Shown piece after piece: positions 15,499-24,961 of a DNA stretch of 51,304 nucleotides. The stretch is from REEB506 sp040381035 (lineage in GTDB: Bacteria > Pseudomonadota > Alphaproteobacteria > Caulobacterales > Aquidulcibacteraceae), in assembly GCA_040381035.1 (NCBI GenBank), contig JBEIHY010000017.1:1-51304 (forward strand), in the 5' to 3' direction. A program made the translations under genes and the position numbers. Position 1 is the first letter of the stretch, and every line of letters starts with the position of its first letter. Under the pieces are notes generated by a model, which had not been told where the DNA came from, did no database searches, and was given only the letters and a program-made list of their open reading frames with translations.

Positions 15499-17532
15499 TC
15501 ACGCCATTGCTTTTGCCCGCGCCACCGCCTCCTCGGCTGGGCGGCCATTGAGTTCGGCCATGTGGGCAAAGCGCGCTTCATAGGAGCCAAGCCCCTGCGT
15601 CAGCGCGCGCAGGTCCACGATCAGATCGGTGCGCTCCGCGCGCGGCAGATAGGCCTCTATCTGATCCCAGCCGCTCCACCCCTCGCGTGCATCGAAGCCG
15701 AGGATTTGACCGCGCCGACCTGACAGCATCGAGGTGATCTTCGACGTCGCCGAGGACGGCGCAAAGATCGTCACCTTGTCGATGGGCTCAAGCAGCAACG
15801 CTTCGCCCGCGGCCAAAGCTTCCGACATCCCGATGCGGCCAGCGGTGCGGAAGGCGATTTCGGAGCTGTCGACGGCGTGGTGGGAGCCATCGATCAGTAC
15901 GACGCTGACATCCACCACCGGAAAGCCCAGCACGCCCTTGATGCAGGCGTCGCGCACGCCGGCTTCCACCGCCGGAATCCATTGCCGCGGCACCACGCCG
16001 CCACTGATCCGTTCGCTGAACGCCACGCCGGCGCCGCGCGCGGCTGGCCCAACCTCGAGCACCACATCGCCGAATTGGCCATGGCCGCCGGATTGCTTCT
16101 TATGGCGTCCGCGCTGGGTAGAGGGTTTGCGGATCGTTTCGCGATAGGGGATCAAAGCGGGCTTGGCCTCCACCGCCACGCCGAAGCGCCGCTTCAAGCG
16201 CTCCAGCGCAACCCGCAGATGGATATCGCCCTGGCCGCGCAAGATCAGCTGGCCACTTTCTTGGTCGTGGTGGGATTCCAGCGCAGGATCTTCCTCGGCC
16301 AGTTTGGCGAGTGCTGTGGACAGGCGCACATCGTCCTTGCGGTCGAGCGTGTGGATCGCCAATTCATAGACCGGCCTGCGTGGCGTGAAGGCAAAGCGGC
16401 CAGTGCGTGCCTTGCCGTCGGCGCAGAGCAGATCGCCGACATGGGCGATATCGACTTTGCCGAGGGCGGCCACTTCACCGGTTTCAGCGCTTGATACCTT
16501 CTTGGTTGCTTGCCCAAACAGGTGAAACATCCCGCCAATGCGGCCCTTGTCATTGTCCGGACCCGTCATATCGTCGCCATCCGCGACCCGCCCGCTTAAT
16601 ACGCGCGCGATGGCGAGTTTGCCGGCCTGGCCGGCATGGGAGATTTTCATCACATAGGCGCAATCGCCTCCAGCGCCGAGGCGCGCTGCGGCCAGATCCG
16701 GCTCGGGCGTCTCGTGACGCAGCGCCTTCAGCAGGCGGCGCACGCCGTGGCTGAAAAAGGCAGCGCCCAAAAACACCGGCGTGATCAGCCCTTCGCGCAT
16801 TTCGCGCACCAGGTCAGCAAACACCAGATCGGTGGGCGGGGCGACGTCTGCGATCAATTGCTCCATCAAAGCGTCGTCATAGTCGGCGAGCTTCTCGAGC
16901 ATCCGGAAGCGGGCGTCTTTTTCGTCATCGGCAACGGTTTTGGGAATATCGATCCGTTCGCTCGCCTGGCCGCTGCGATAGATATAAGCGCGCTCCATCG
17001 CCAGATCGATATAACCGGTGATTTTGTCGTCTTCCCAAATCGGAATTTGCCGCGCGACGAGGGGGTTGGGGCTTTGGGCCTGCAACGCCTCCAGCAATTC
17101 GGCGAGCGTGCCGCGCGCTTGATCGAGCTTGTTGACGAAGATGATCCGCGGCACGCCAAGCGCGTCCAGCTGCTTCAGGAATGGTTGCGCCAGCATGGCT
17201 TTGTCGGGATCGGCGTCTACGACGACAATGGCGAGATCAGCGCCGGGCAGCACTGCGTCAGCGTCGGCGGCAAATTCCAAGGAGCCTGGGCAATCCAGCA
17301 GCGTGTAGCGATCGTCCACGAAGGCAAAACTCATCACGCTGAGTTCGGTGGATTGGCCGCGCGCGCGCGCCTCGGGCGAGCCATCGCCAATTGTTGCGCC
17401 GGCCTGCACCGCGCCCTGGCGATCAATCGCGCTGGCGGCGTAGAGCAGCGCCTCGGCCAGGGTTGTCTTGCCGGCCCCGTTCGGGCCCACAAGGGCTACC
17501 GCGCGGGCAGCGCCCGCTTTGCCTCCTGCCAT
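15499..17532 (-). CDS. EF-G-like translational GTPase paralogue
   Basis: This 677-residue GTPase has the domain order of elongation factor G: P-loop GPNGAGKTT (Lys22), switch II DCPGSLEF, NKLD specificity motif, then domains II to V (GQGDIHLRVALERLKRRFG, ISGGVVPRQWIPAVEAGVRD, SGRRGQILGFD). It is shorter than housekeeping EF-G. Switch II has Ser where canonical EF-G has the catalytic His (DTPGHVDF). This DCPGS form is, as I recall, a widespread alphaproteobacterial EF-G-like subfamily. It may act as an accessory translation factor rather than the main translocase; no str operon genes (rpsL, rpsG, tuf) adjoin it. GGAGG precedes the ATG at 17532. Confidence 0.88.
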   Translation of the reverse strand: MAGGKAGAARAVALVGPNGAGKTTLAEALLYAASAIDRQGAVQAGATIGDGSPEARARGQSTELSVMSFAFVDDRYTLLDCPGSLEFAADADAVLPGADLAIVVVDADPDKAMLAQPFLKQLDALGVPRIIFVNKLDQARGTLAELLEALQAQSPNPLVARQIPIWEDDKITGYIDLAMERAYIYRSGQASERIDIPKTVADDEKDARFRMLEKLADYDDALMEQLIADVAPPTDLVFADLVREMREGLITPVFLGAAFFSHGVRRLLKALRHETPEPDLAAARLGAGGDCAYVMKISHAGQAGKLAIARVLSGRVADGDDMTGPDNDKGRIGGMFHLFGQATKKVSSAETGEVAALGKVDIAHVGDLLCADGKARTGRFAFTPRRPVYELAIHTLDRKDDVRLSTALAKLAEEDPALESHHDQESGQLILRGQGDIHLRVALERLKRRFGVAVEAKPALIPYRETIRKPSTQRGRHKKQSGGHGQFGDVVLEVGPAARGAGVAFSERISGGVVPRQWIPAVEAGVRDACIKGVLGFPVVDVSVVLIDGSHHAVDSSEIAFRTAGRIGMSEALAAGEALLLEPIDKVTIFAPSSATSKITSMLSGRRGQILGFDAREGWSGWDQIEAYLPRAERTDLIVDLRALTQGLGSYEARFAHMAELNGRPAEEAVARAKAMA

Positions 17533-17727
17533 GGTTCGACCTCCGCGTTTGCGGCGCGAGGGGCCGGGAGAGACGCCGGCCGAAGGAACTCCTCTCGCGC
17601 CAGGTGGGCAAATAGGTTCTGACGCCGCAACGAAACGCGCAAGCCCAAAAAGCCGCCGGGCGCGGCCTGCGACAAGCTGTCAATTTCTCTCTCGCCAAAT
17701 CCGTGAAGGCTCGCCATAGTCTCGTTT

Positions 17728-19344
17728 ATGCCGCGATTTCACAGTCGATTTTCACCTGCCGCGCCTGAGGCGCGGGCAAACCGCGCCCATGGCGAAGCGC
17801 TGCTGGCGCAGGTTCGCGCTTTGGAGGCGCGCACAATTGCTGCAAGTGCGAAGGCCGGTCCGCGCTTTGCAAAGCGCGGCCAGATTTTGCCGCGCGAGCG
17901 GGTGGGCCTCTTGCTCGATGCGGGCGCGCCATGGCTTGAGCTGTCGGGCCTTGCCGGCTTTCTGTTCGACAAGCCCGATCCCGCCGCGAGCATTCCCGGC
18001 GGCGGGCTGATCTGCGGCGTCGGCTATGTCGGCGGCGTGCGCGCGATGATCGTCGCCGACGATAGCGGCATCGATGCCGGCGCGCTGCAGCCGTTTGGTC
18101 TGGAAAAGATGCAGCGCGCGCAGGCCATCGCGCTCGATCAGAAGCTGCCCTTTATCCATTTGATCGAGAGCGCCGGCGCCAATCTTTTGCAATATCGCGT
18201 CGAGGATTTCATTCGCGGCGGCAAGAATTTCTACAATCTGTGCCGGCTGTCGGCGGCCGGTTTGCCGGTGCTTGGCCTGGTGCATGGCTCGTCCACCGCG
18301 GGCGGCGCCTATATGACCGGCTTGAGCGACATTGTCGTGATGGTGCGCGGGCGCGCCAAAGCGTTTCTGGCTGGCCCGCCTTTGCTGAAAGCCGCCACCG
18401 GCGAGATCGCCACCGATGAAGCGTTGGGCGGCGCGGAGATGCACGCCACCGTGTCGGGGCTTGCGGAGTATATCGCCGAAGACGACGCCGACGGCATCGG
18501 CGTGATGCGCCAGATTTGCCGCCAGCTCAGCTGGGACCGCAGCCTGGACGCGCTGCCACATGGTCCAAACCCGGACTATTCGTCTGACGATCTGCTCGCC
18601 CTGATCCCGGCCGACGCCAAGCGCCCGCTCGAGATGCTCGAAATCATCGCCCGTATCGTTGACGCTTCCGACATGCTCGACTTCAAGGCCGCGTATGGGC
18701 CGGGCACTTTGTGCGTGTTTGCGCACTTGATGGGGATGCCGATCGGGGTCATCGCCAACAATGCCCCAATCGATCCTGAAGGCGCAACGAAAGCCACGCA
18801 ATTCATCCAGCACTGCAGCCAGACCGATCGCGCGATCCTCTATCTGCACAACACCACAGGCTATATCGTGGGGACCGCAGCTGAACGCTCCGGAATGATC
18901 AAGCACGGCTCCAAGATGATCCAGGCCGTCGCCACTGCCGGTGTGCCGCAGATCGCGATCCAGTGCGGGGCATCTTTTGGCGCCGGCAATTACGGCATGT
19001 GCGGGCGCGGCTTTGGCCCCGATTTCCTGTTCTCCTGGCCAACCGCGCGGATCGCGGTGATGGGCGCAGAGCAGGCCGCCGGCACCATGCAAGTGGTGAT
19101 GGAAGACGGTGCGCGCGCCCGCGGCCAGGAGCCCGACGCCACCGCGATTGACGCCATGCGCGCGGCCATCATTGACCGTTTCGACAGCCAGACGCCGGCA
19201 ATCCATCACAGCGCCCGCGTGCTCGATGACGGCGTGATCGATCCGCGTGACACGCGCCGGGTTGTCGCGCTGTGCCTGTCCATCTGCCGGGCGGCGCGGA
19301 CGCGCCGCCTGCGCCCATTATCGTTTGGCGTTGCCCGCCCGTGA
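17728..19344 (+). CDS. atuC: Geranyl-CoA carboxylase-type beta subunit (carboxyltransferase)
   Basis: This 538-residue biotin-dependent carboxyltransferase would transfer CO2 from the biotin of the alpha subunit (20506-22422) to a branched enoyl-CoA. N- and C-terminal crotonase-like halves are visible: GGGLICGVGYVGG, ESAGANLL at the first oxyanion region, GSSTAGGAYMTGLSD, FLAGPPLLKAATGE, LGGAEMHATVSG; then GIVANN-like GVIANNAPIDPEGATKA and GASFGAGNYGMCGRGFGPDF. 'ESAGANLLQYRVEDF' differs from the 'DSGGAYLPRQ' of methylcrotonyl-CoA carboxylase and fits AtuC. It is the first gene of a coupled operon with DUF1446 (AtuA), the marker of acyclic terpene use. Methylcrotonyl-CoA carboxylase is the main alternative. 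Confidence 0.8.
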   Translation: MPRFHSRFSPAAPEARANRAHGEALLAQVRALEARTIAASAKAGPRFAKRGQILPRERVGLLLDAGAPWLELSGLAGFLFDKPDPAASIPGGGLICGVGYVGGVRAMIVADDSGIDAGALQPFGLEKMQRAQAIALDQKLPFIHLIESAGANLLQYRVEDFIRGGKNFYNLCRLSAAGLPVLGLVHGSSTAGGAYMTGLSDIVVMVRGRAKAFLAGPPLLKAATGEIATDEALGGAEMHATVSGLAEYIAEDDADGIGVMRQICRQLSWDRSLDALPHGPNPDYSSDDLLALIPADAKRPLEMLEIIARIVDASDMLDFKAAYGPGTLCVFAHLMGMPIGVIANNAPIDPEGATKATQFIQHCSQTDRAILYLHNTTGYIVGTAAERSGMIKHGSKMIQAVATAGVPQIAIQCGASFGAGNYGMCGRGFGPDFLFSWPTARIAVMGAEQAAGTMQVVMEDGARARGQEPDATAIDAMRAAIIDRFDSQTPAIHHSARVLDDGVIDPRDTRRVVALCLSICRAARTRRLRPLSFGVARP

Positions 19345-19351
19345 GGATGTC

Positions 19352-20509
19352 ATGATCTGGACTGAAGACCATCTGGCCATCCGCCGCACGCTGGAAAAAG
19401 TGATCGACCAGGCGATCAATCCGTTTGTCGACGCTTGGGAAGAATCGGGCATGTTTCCCGCCCACGAGGTGTTTGGAAAACTCGGCAAGCTTGGGCTCCT
19501 CGGTCTCACCAAGCCGGTTGAATATGGCGGCGCCGGGCTCGATTATTCCTACGGCGTGCTGATGGCGGAAACCACCGGCCGCATCGCGTGCGGTGGCGTG
19601 CCGATGGCGATTGGCGTGCAGACCGATATGGCAACGCCCGCGCTTGCCCGCTTCGGCAGCGATGACCTGCGCAGCGAGTTCCTCGCGCCCTCGATCAGCG
19701 GCGACTATGTCGCATGCCTTGGCGTGTCGGAGCCTGGGGCGGGCTCTGATGTGGCAAGCATTCGCACAAGTGCGCGCAAAGATGGCGGCGATTATGTCAT
19801 CAGCGGCGGCAAGCTATGGACGACGAACGGCGCCCAGGCCGATTGGATGTGCGCGCTGGTCAATACCGGCGACGGCGCGGCGCACAAGAACAAGTCGTTG
19901 GTTTGCATTCCGATGAAAGCCAAGGGCGTCACGGTTGCGCGCACGCTGAAGAAGATCGGCATGAACGCGTCTGACACCGCGCAAATTCATTTCGACGAAG
20001 TGCGCATTCCCCAGCGCTTCCGCATTGGCGCCGAGGGCCAGGGCTTTGCCTATCAGATGATGCAATTCCAGGAGGAGCGCCTGTTCGCCGCCGCCAATGG
20101 TCTTGTGATGATGGAGCGCGCGATTGAGGAAACGATTGCTTATACGCGCGAGCGCAAGATTTTCGGCAAGCCGGTCCTTGATAATCAGGTCGTGCATTTC
20201 ACTTTGGCGGAATTGCAGACCGAGATCGAGGCCCTGCGCGCTTTGGTTTATCGCGCCACCGACATGTATGTGCGCGGGCAAGATGTCACGACGCTGGCTT
20301 CCATGGCCAAGCTCAAATCCGGCCGGCTGCTGCGCGAAGTTGGCGACAAGTGCCTGCAATATTGGGGCGGCATGGGCTTCATCTGGGAAAACCGCGTCGC
20401 GCGGCTCTATCGCGATGGCCGCCTGACCTCGATCGGCGGCGGCGCCGATGAAGTGATGCTGCAGATCATCTCCAAAAAGATGGGCACCTTCCCGAAGGCC
20501 GGCGGATGA
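19352..20509 (+). CDS. atuD: Citronellyl-CoA dehydrogenase-like acyl-CoA dehydrogenase
   Basis: This 385-residue FAD enzyme would oxidise the acyl-CoA to the 2-enoyl-CoA that the carboxylase uses. It starts at ATG 19352 (MIWTEDHLAIRR) with GAGGAT upstream, 7 nt after atuC. Motifs: LGLTKPVEYGGAGLDYSY-like entry, GVSEPGAGSDVA, LWTTNGAQADWM, QFQEERL, YTRERKIFG and QYWGGMGFIWENRVARLYRD. The end is IGGGADEVM, lacking the Glu of medium-chain enzymes there. Glu242 in QFQEERL sits at the isovaleryl-CoA dehydrogenase catalytic position, as expected for branched substrates. The opening and the 'GGVPMAIGVQTDMATPALARFG' region (in two parts) match AtuD as I remember it. Confidence 0.82.
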   Translation: MIWTEDHLAIRRTLEKVIDQAINPFVDAWEESGMFPAHEVFGKLGKLGLLGLTKPVEYGGAGLDYSYGVLMAETTGRIACGGVPMAIGVQTDMATPALARFGSDDLRSEFLAPSISGDYVACLGVSEPGAGSDVASIRTSARKDGGDYVISGGKLWTTNGAQADWMCALVNTGDGAAHKNKSLVCIPMKAKGVTVARTLKKIGMNASDTAQIHFDEVRIPQRFRIGAEGQGFAYQMMQFQEERLFAAANGLVMMERAIEETIAYTRERKIFGKPVLDNQVVHFTLAELQTEIEALRALVYRATDMYVRGQDVTTLASMAKLKSGRLLREVGDKCLQYWGGMGFIWENRVARLYRDGRLTSIGGGADEVMLQIISKKMGTFPKAGG

Positions 20510-22422
20510 GCCCGCGTCCGTTCCGCTCCGTCCTGATTGCCAATCGCGGCGAAATCGTTGCGCGTGTGGCGCGAGCGGCCCATCAGCGTGCTCTGCGCGC
20601 CATCGCGATCTTTTCTGACGCCGATCGCGGCCAGACGTTTGTTGCAACGTGCGATGACGCGGTCGGCATTGGCGGCGACACGCCGGCGACGAGTTATCTC
20701 AATATGGATGCTGTGCTTGACGCGGCGCGGTTGAGCGGCGCTGAAGCTATCCATCCCGGCTATGGGTTCTTGTCGGAGAATGCCGCGTTTGCGCAAGCCG
20801 TGCTCGATGCCGGTCTCATCTGGATCGGTCCGCCGCCGGCCGCGATCTACGCTATGGGCGATAAGGCCGCCGCGCGCATTCGCGCCGCCCAACTCGGCGC
20901 GCCGGTGCTGGCCGGTTATGACGGCGCCGACCAGGCGCCTGCAAAGCTAAAAAAGGAAGCCGCCCGCATCGGCTTTCCGCTGATGATCAAAGCCGTGGCC
21001 GGCGGCGGCGGGCGCGGCATTCGCCGCGTTGATCGCACGGAGGACTTCATCAGCGCGCTCACGGCCGCCCAGAGCGAAGCTCAAGGCGCGTTCGGCGATT
21101 CGCGCGTTCTGCTGGAGCGTGCGGTTGTTTCAGCGCGCCACGTTGAAGTGCAAGTGCTCGCCGACACGCATGGCGGCGTGGTGCATTTGGGGGAGCGTGA
21201 TTGTTCGCTGCAACGGCGCCGCCAGAAGGTGATTGAAGAGGCCCCGGCGCCGGGCCTGTCAGCGCAATGCCGCGCGGCCATGGGCGCAGCCGCGGTGAAA
21301 CTCGCGGCCGGGATCGGTTATGTCGGCGCCGGCACCGTGGAATTTCTGCTCGACCCTGAGGGCCACTTCACCTTCATGGAAATGAACACCCGTTTGCAGG
21401 TTGAGCATCCGGTAACCGAAGCGGTCACCGGCGTGGACCTTGTGGATGCGCAATTGCGCATCGCCATGGGTGAGCCCTTGTGGTTTGGCCAAAGCGATGT
21501 TGTGTTGCGCGGCCACGCGATCGAAGCGCGTCTCTGCGCGGAAGATCCAGAGGCGGGCGATGCGCCCGCCGCCGGCGCGATCTTTGCGTGGCGCCCGCCG
21601 CGCGGCGCGCGCTGCGATCATGCGCTTGGCCCCGGCGCGCAAGCGAGCCCGTTTTACGATTCGATGTTGGCCAAAATCATCGTCGCTGCCGGCGACCGCG
21701 CCGGCGCGATTGCGGCACTCGACGCCGCGCTTGACGACACGCTGTTGCATGGCCCGCCGACCAATCGGGCCTTCTTGCGCCGTTTGCTCGCCCTGCCGGC
21801 CTTTGCCGGCGGCGAGGTCGAAATTGGGTTGTTGGACAAGCCAGAAGCGCAGGCCGCGCGCGCGCCCGCCCCGATCAGCGCGGAGACGCTGGCGCTGGCC
21901 GCGTGGCTTGCCGCGCAAGCGGGGGCCGAACAGGTGGCCCCCGATTGGCGCGGCTTTTCCAGCGCCGCAGCCTTGCCAAAGCCCGTGCGCCTGATCGTCC
22001 GGGATAAGCCAATTGACGCGCGCATCACCGACGATCAGGTCGAAATGGACGGCGTTGTCCATACTGTCGATGTCGCTGCCCGCCGCGGCGCCCAGACCAT
22101 CGCGCAGGACCAATTGTTTCTCACCCTCGCTGGCGGAGATGATTTGCGCTTCGAGATTGCGTCGCTGAAGCCCAAAGCAGCGGCCGGTGTGGCTGGCGGA
22201 CTGGGGCCGATTGCGGCGCGCCTCAATGGTCGGGTGTCGCGCATTGAGGTGCAGGCGGGCGAAGTGGTTGCGCCGGGCCAATCGCTGGTGGTGCTCGAAG
22301 CCATGAAAATGGAGCACGCCGCCACGGCGCCTGCGCGCGCGCGGGTGGCCGCGATTGCGGTTGTCGCCGGTGAGCAGGTCGCGCCGGGGCGCGTGCTGGT
22401 CGTGCTGGAGCCTGCGTCATGA
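20506..22422 (+). CDS. atuF: Geranyl-CoA carboxylase-type alpha subunit (biotin carboxylase/carrier)
   Basis: This 638-residue subunit carboxylates its own biotin using ATP and bicarbonate. The biotin carboxylase domain spans about residues 1-450: LIANRGEIVARVARAA, HPGYGFLSENAAFA, KAVAGGGGRGIRRV, RHVEVQVLAD, ERDCSLQRRRQKVIEEAPAP, FMEMNTRLQVEHPVTE. A linking domain follows, and the biotin carrier ends the protein with EAMKMEH, the biotinyl Lys being residue 601. The ATG overlaps the atuD stop (ATGA). Size and layout fit the alpha subunits of geranyl-CoA and methylcrotonyl-CoA carboxylases; context favours the former. Confidence 0.85.
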   Translation: MSPRPFRSVLIANRGEIVARVARAAHQRALRAIAIFSDADRGQTFVATCDDAVGIGGDTPATSYLNMDAVLDAARLSGAEAIHPGYGFLSENAAFAQAVLDAGLIWIGPPPAAIYAMGDKAAARIRAAQLGAPVLAGYDGADQAPAKLKKEAARIGFPLMIKAVAGGGGRGIRRVDRTEDFISALTAAQSEAQGAFGDSRVLLERAVVSARHVEVQVLADTHGGVVHLGERDCSLQRRRQKVIEEAPAPGLSAQCRAAMGAAAVKLAAGIGYVGAGTVEFLLDPEGHFTFMEMNTRLQVEHPVTEAVTGVDLVDAQLRIAMGEPLWFGQSDVVLRGHAIEARLCAEDPEAGDAPAAGAIFAWRPPRGARCDHALGPGAQASPFYDSMLAKIIVAAGDRAGAIAALDAALDDTLLHGPPTNRAFLRRLLALPAFAGGEVEIGLLDKPEAQAARAPAPISAETLALAAWLAAQAGAEQVAPDWRGFSSAAALPKPVRLIVRDKPIDARITDDQVEMDGVVHTVDVAARRGAQTIAQDQLFLTLAGGDDLRFEIASLKPKAAAGVAGGLGPIAARLNGRVSRIEVQAGEVVAPGQSLVVLEAMKMEHAATAPARARVAAIAVVAGEQVAPGRVLVVLEPAS

Positions 22423-23192
22423 GCGAGGTGTTGGTTGAGGCGCGCGGGTCAGTGCTGTGGATGACGATCAACCGCCCGGACAAGCGCAATGCGCTGAGCG
22501 CCGGGGTGGTTGCAGGTCTTGGCGCGGCGGTTCGTCGGTGTGCGGACGATCCCGCCATCCGCGTTGGCGTTATCACGGGCGCGGGCGAAAAGGCCTTCTG
22601 CGCCGGCGCCGATCTGGATCCTGCGGCGGCCCCCTTTCAGATGGATCCGTCCGCTGCGCGCATGGCCTATCCTGATTTGCTGCGCGCCATGATCGCGTGC
22701 CCCAAACCGATCCTGGCGCGGATCAATGGCGCATGCGTTGCCGGCGGCGCTGGGCTTGTGGCCGCCGCCGACATCGCCATTGCCGCCCCGCACGCGCAGT
22801 TCGGCCTGCCGGAAGCCAAGGTCGGGGTGTTTCCGATGATGGTGGCGGCGCTGTTGTTGGAGCGCCTCGGCATTGGAGCCCGCGCGGTATCGGCGCTGGC
22901 CTTGGAGGCCGGGCTGATCGATGCCGGCGAAGCCGCGCGGCTTGGCATTTATACGCGCGTGGCTCAGGATTTGGATGCAGCGATTGACGCTAGCGTAGCG
23001 CTGTTGCTGGCTAATTCGCCAACGGCTTTGCGTTTGGGCAAGCGCGCGCTGGAAACGATGAGGGGCCTTGGCGTTGAATCTGCGCTGACGTTTGCAGAGG
23101 CGCAGATCAAGCTCGTCGGCTTGACGCAGGACGCGCGCGAGGGCGTTCGCGCATTTGGCGAAAAGTGCAAACCAAACTGGAGCGGCCAATGA
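22419..23192 (+). CDS. atuE: Isohexenylglutaconyl-CoA hydratase-like enoyl-CoA hydratase
   Basis: This 257-residue crotonase-fold enzyme would hydrate the carboxylated enoyl-CoA. It has the CoA/oxyanion motifs INRPDKRNAL, AGEKAFCAGADLD, INGACVAGGAGLVAAADIAI and FGLPEAKVGVFPMMV. The Glu in LPEAKVG is at the usual catalytic position. It overlaps atuF at the start (ATGA) and atuA at the end (ATGA), so it is translationally coupled on both sides. In the leucine pathway the equivalent is methylglutaconyl-CoA hydratase; AtuA next door favours the terpene route. Confidence 0.8.
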   Translation: MSEVLVEARGSVLWMTINRPDKRNALSAGVVAGLGAAVRRCADDPAIRVGVITGAGEKAFCAGADLDPAAAPFQMDPSAARMAYPDLLRAMIACPKPILARINGACVAGGAGLVAAADIAIAAPHAQFGLPEAKVGVFPMMVAALLLERLGIGARAVSALALEAGLIDAGEAARLGIYTRVAQDLDAAIDASVALLLANSPTALRLGKRALETMRGLGVESALTFAEAQIKLVGLTQDAREGVRAFGEKCKPNWSGQ

Positions 23193-24955
23193 AACCCGTG
23201 CTGCGGATCGGGGGCGCTTCGGCTTTCTGGGGCGACAGCGCCTTGGGCGTCATCCAATTGGTCGAACGCGGCGACGTTGATGTGCTGGTGTTTGATTATC
23301 TCGCCGAACTCACCATGTCGATCTTGAGCGCTGCGCGTGCGCGCGACGAAAACGCCGGATGGGCCAGTGATTTCGTGTTTGCCGCGATGAAGCCGACGCT
23401 GAAGACGATCGCGGCGAAGAACATCCGTGTGCTGAGCAATGCCGGCGGGCTTCATCCGCGCGCATGCGCAGCGGCGTTGGAAAAGCTCTGCACCGAACAG
23501 GGCGTGCAGTTGAAGATCGCCGTGGTGGAGGGCGATGATCTGATGGCGCGGCTGGACGATATCCGCGCAGCCGGCTTGACCGATTTGACGAGTGGGCGGA
23601 CGCTTCCTGACGGCGTGGTGAGCGCCAATGCCTATCTCGGCGCTGGCGGCGTGAAGGCAGCGCTTGATGCCGGCGCGCAGGTGGTGATCACTGGACGTTG
23701 CGCGGATTCGGCGCTGGCGCTTGGCGCATTGATGCATCATTTCGGCTGGGCAAGCGATGCGTATGACAAGCTCGCCGCCGGCTCCCTGGTCGGCCATATT
23801 CTGGAATGCGGCGCGCAGGCAACAGGCGGACTTTTCACCGATTGGGCCGATGTTCCAGATTGGGAAGATATTGGCTATCCGATCGCGGAGGTCGACGCCG
23901 ACGGCGCCTTCACATTGGCCAAGCCGGCTGGGACCGGCGGCATGTTGAAGGCGGCGGCGGTGAAGGAGCAATTACTCTATGAGATCGGGGATCCGCGCGC
24001 CTATCTGCTGGCCGATGTCGCGTGCGATTTCACCGGCGTTGAAATCAAAGACACCCAAGCCGGCCCGCGCGTCAGCGGCGTCAAGGGCCGCCCGCCGGGC
24101 CCGTTTTACAAGACGACCATTACCTATGAGGACGGCTGGAAAATTGCCGCCCAGTTGACGATCATCGGCATCGATGCGGTGGCCAAGGCCGAACGCACAG
24201 CCCACGCCATTCTGGCGCGCACGCGCAAACTGTTCCGAGCGCTGAATCTAAGCGATTATAGCGAAACGCGCATTGAATGCCTTGGCGCGGAAAGCGCCTA
24301 TGGCCCGCATAGTCGCGCGCGGGATGTGCGTGAGGTGGCGCTCCGGATCGCGGCGCGTCATGCGGAGAAAAAGGCGCTCGACATTTTTGCCCGCGAGATC
24401 GCGGCCGCCGGCACAAGCTTCGCGCCTGGCACGACGGGGGCAGGCTTAGGCCGGCCGACGCCGCAGAAGCTGGTGCGGTTGTTTTCGTGCCTGACGCCGA
24501 AGGCGTGGACCACGCCACTATTACGCGTTGGAGTTGAGGAAAGCGTTGTCGCCAATCCGGAAGGCGTCGAACAGGAGGCGTTTTCGGCTGTTGCGGCAGC
24601 GCCCGCGCTGACCGGACCGACGCGTAAGGTGCGGCTGATGGACCTCGCGCACGGCCGCTCCGGCGACAAGGGCGATAGCGTCAATATTGGTGTGATTGCG
24701 CGACGGGCTGAGGATTATGAGCTGCTGCGCCGAACGCTGACGATTGCGATCGTGGCGGACTATTTCAGCTATTGCGTGGAAGGCCCGATTGAACGGTTCG
24801 AACTGCCGGGCATTGGCGCGGTGAATTTCCTGATGCAGCGCGCGCTCGGCGGCGGCGGCATGGCGAGCCTGCGCAATGATCCGCTTGGCAAAGGCTTCGC
24901 GCAAATGCTGCTCGATTGCGAGATTGATGCGCCAGCCGATTGGCGCGCACCTTAG
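23189..24955 (+). CDS. atuA: AtuA-like DUF1446 protein
   Basis: This 588-residue protein has an N-terminal DUF1446 domain (about residues 1-450: LRIGGASAFWGDSALGVIQL, VLVFDYLAELTMSIL, RVLSNAGGLHPRACAAAL, GADSALALG-like ITGRCADSALALGALMHH, PAGTGGMLKAAAVKEQLLYE) and a C-terminal AtuA-like domain beginning LMDLAHGRSGDKGDSVNIGV. AtuA is required for growth on citronellol/geraniol in Pseudomonas, but its reaction is still unclear. It starts at ATG 23189, overlapping the atuE stop, with GGAG upstream; the longer ATG at 23165 lies inside atuE. It is the last gene of the operon and ends just before the palindrome at 24962. Confidence 0.85.
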   Translation: MKPVLRIGGASAFWGDSALGVIQLVERGDVDVLVFDYLAELTMSILSAARARDENAGWASDFVFAAMKPTLKTIAAKNIRVLSNAGGLHPRACAAALEKLCTEQGVQLKIAVVEGDDLMARLDDIRAAGLTDLTSGRTLPDGVVSANAYLGAGGVKAALDAGAQVVITGRCADSALALGALMHHFGWASDAYDKLAAGSLVGHILECGAQATGGLFTDWADVPDWEDIGYPIAEVDADGAFTLAKPAGTGGMLKAAAVKEQLLYEIGDPRAYLLADVACDFTGVEIKDTQAGPRVSGVKGRPPGPFYKTTITYEDGWKIAAQLTIIGIDAVAKAERTAHAILARTRKLFRALNLSDYSETRIECLGAESAYGPHSRARDVREVALRIAARHAEKKALDIFAREIAAAGTSFAPGTTGAGLGRPTPQKLVRLFSCLTPKAWTTPLLRVGVEESVVANPEGVEQEAFSAVAAAPALTGPTRKVRLMDLAHGRSGDKGDSVNIGVIARRAEDYELLRRTLTIAIVADYFSYCVEGPIERFELPGIGAVNFLMQRALGGGGMASLRNDPLGKGFAQMLLDCEIDAPADWRAP

Positions 24956-24961
24956 AGCCTT

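Noticed and set aside
17728..24955. Reading the operon as the leucine (liu) pathway
   Set aside because: The DUF1446/AtuA protein and the ESAGANLL beta-subunit motif favour the terpene-type carboxylase, although a tree is needed to exclude liu fully.
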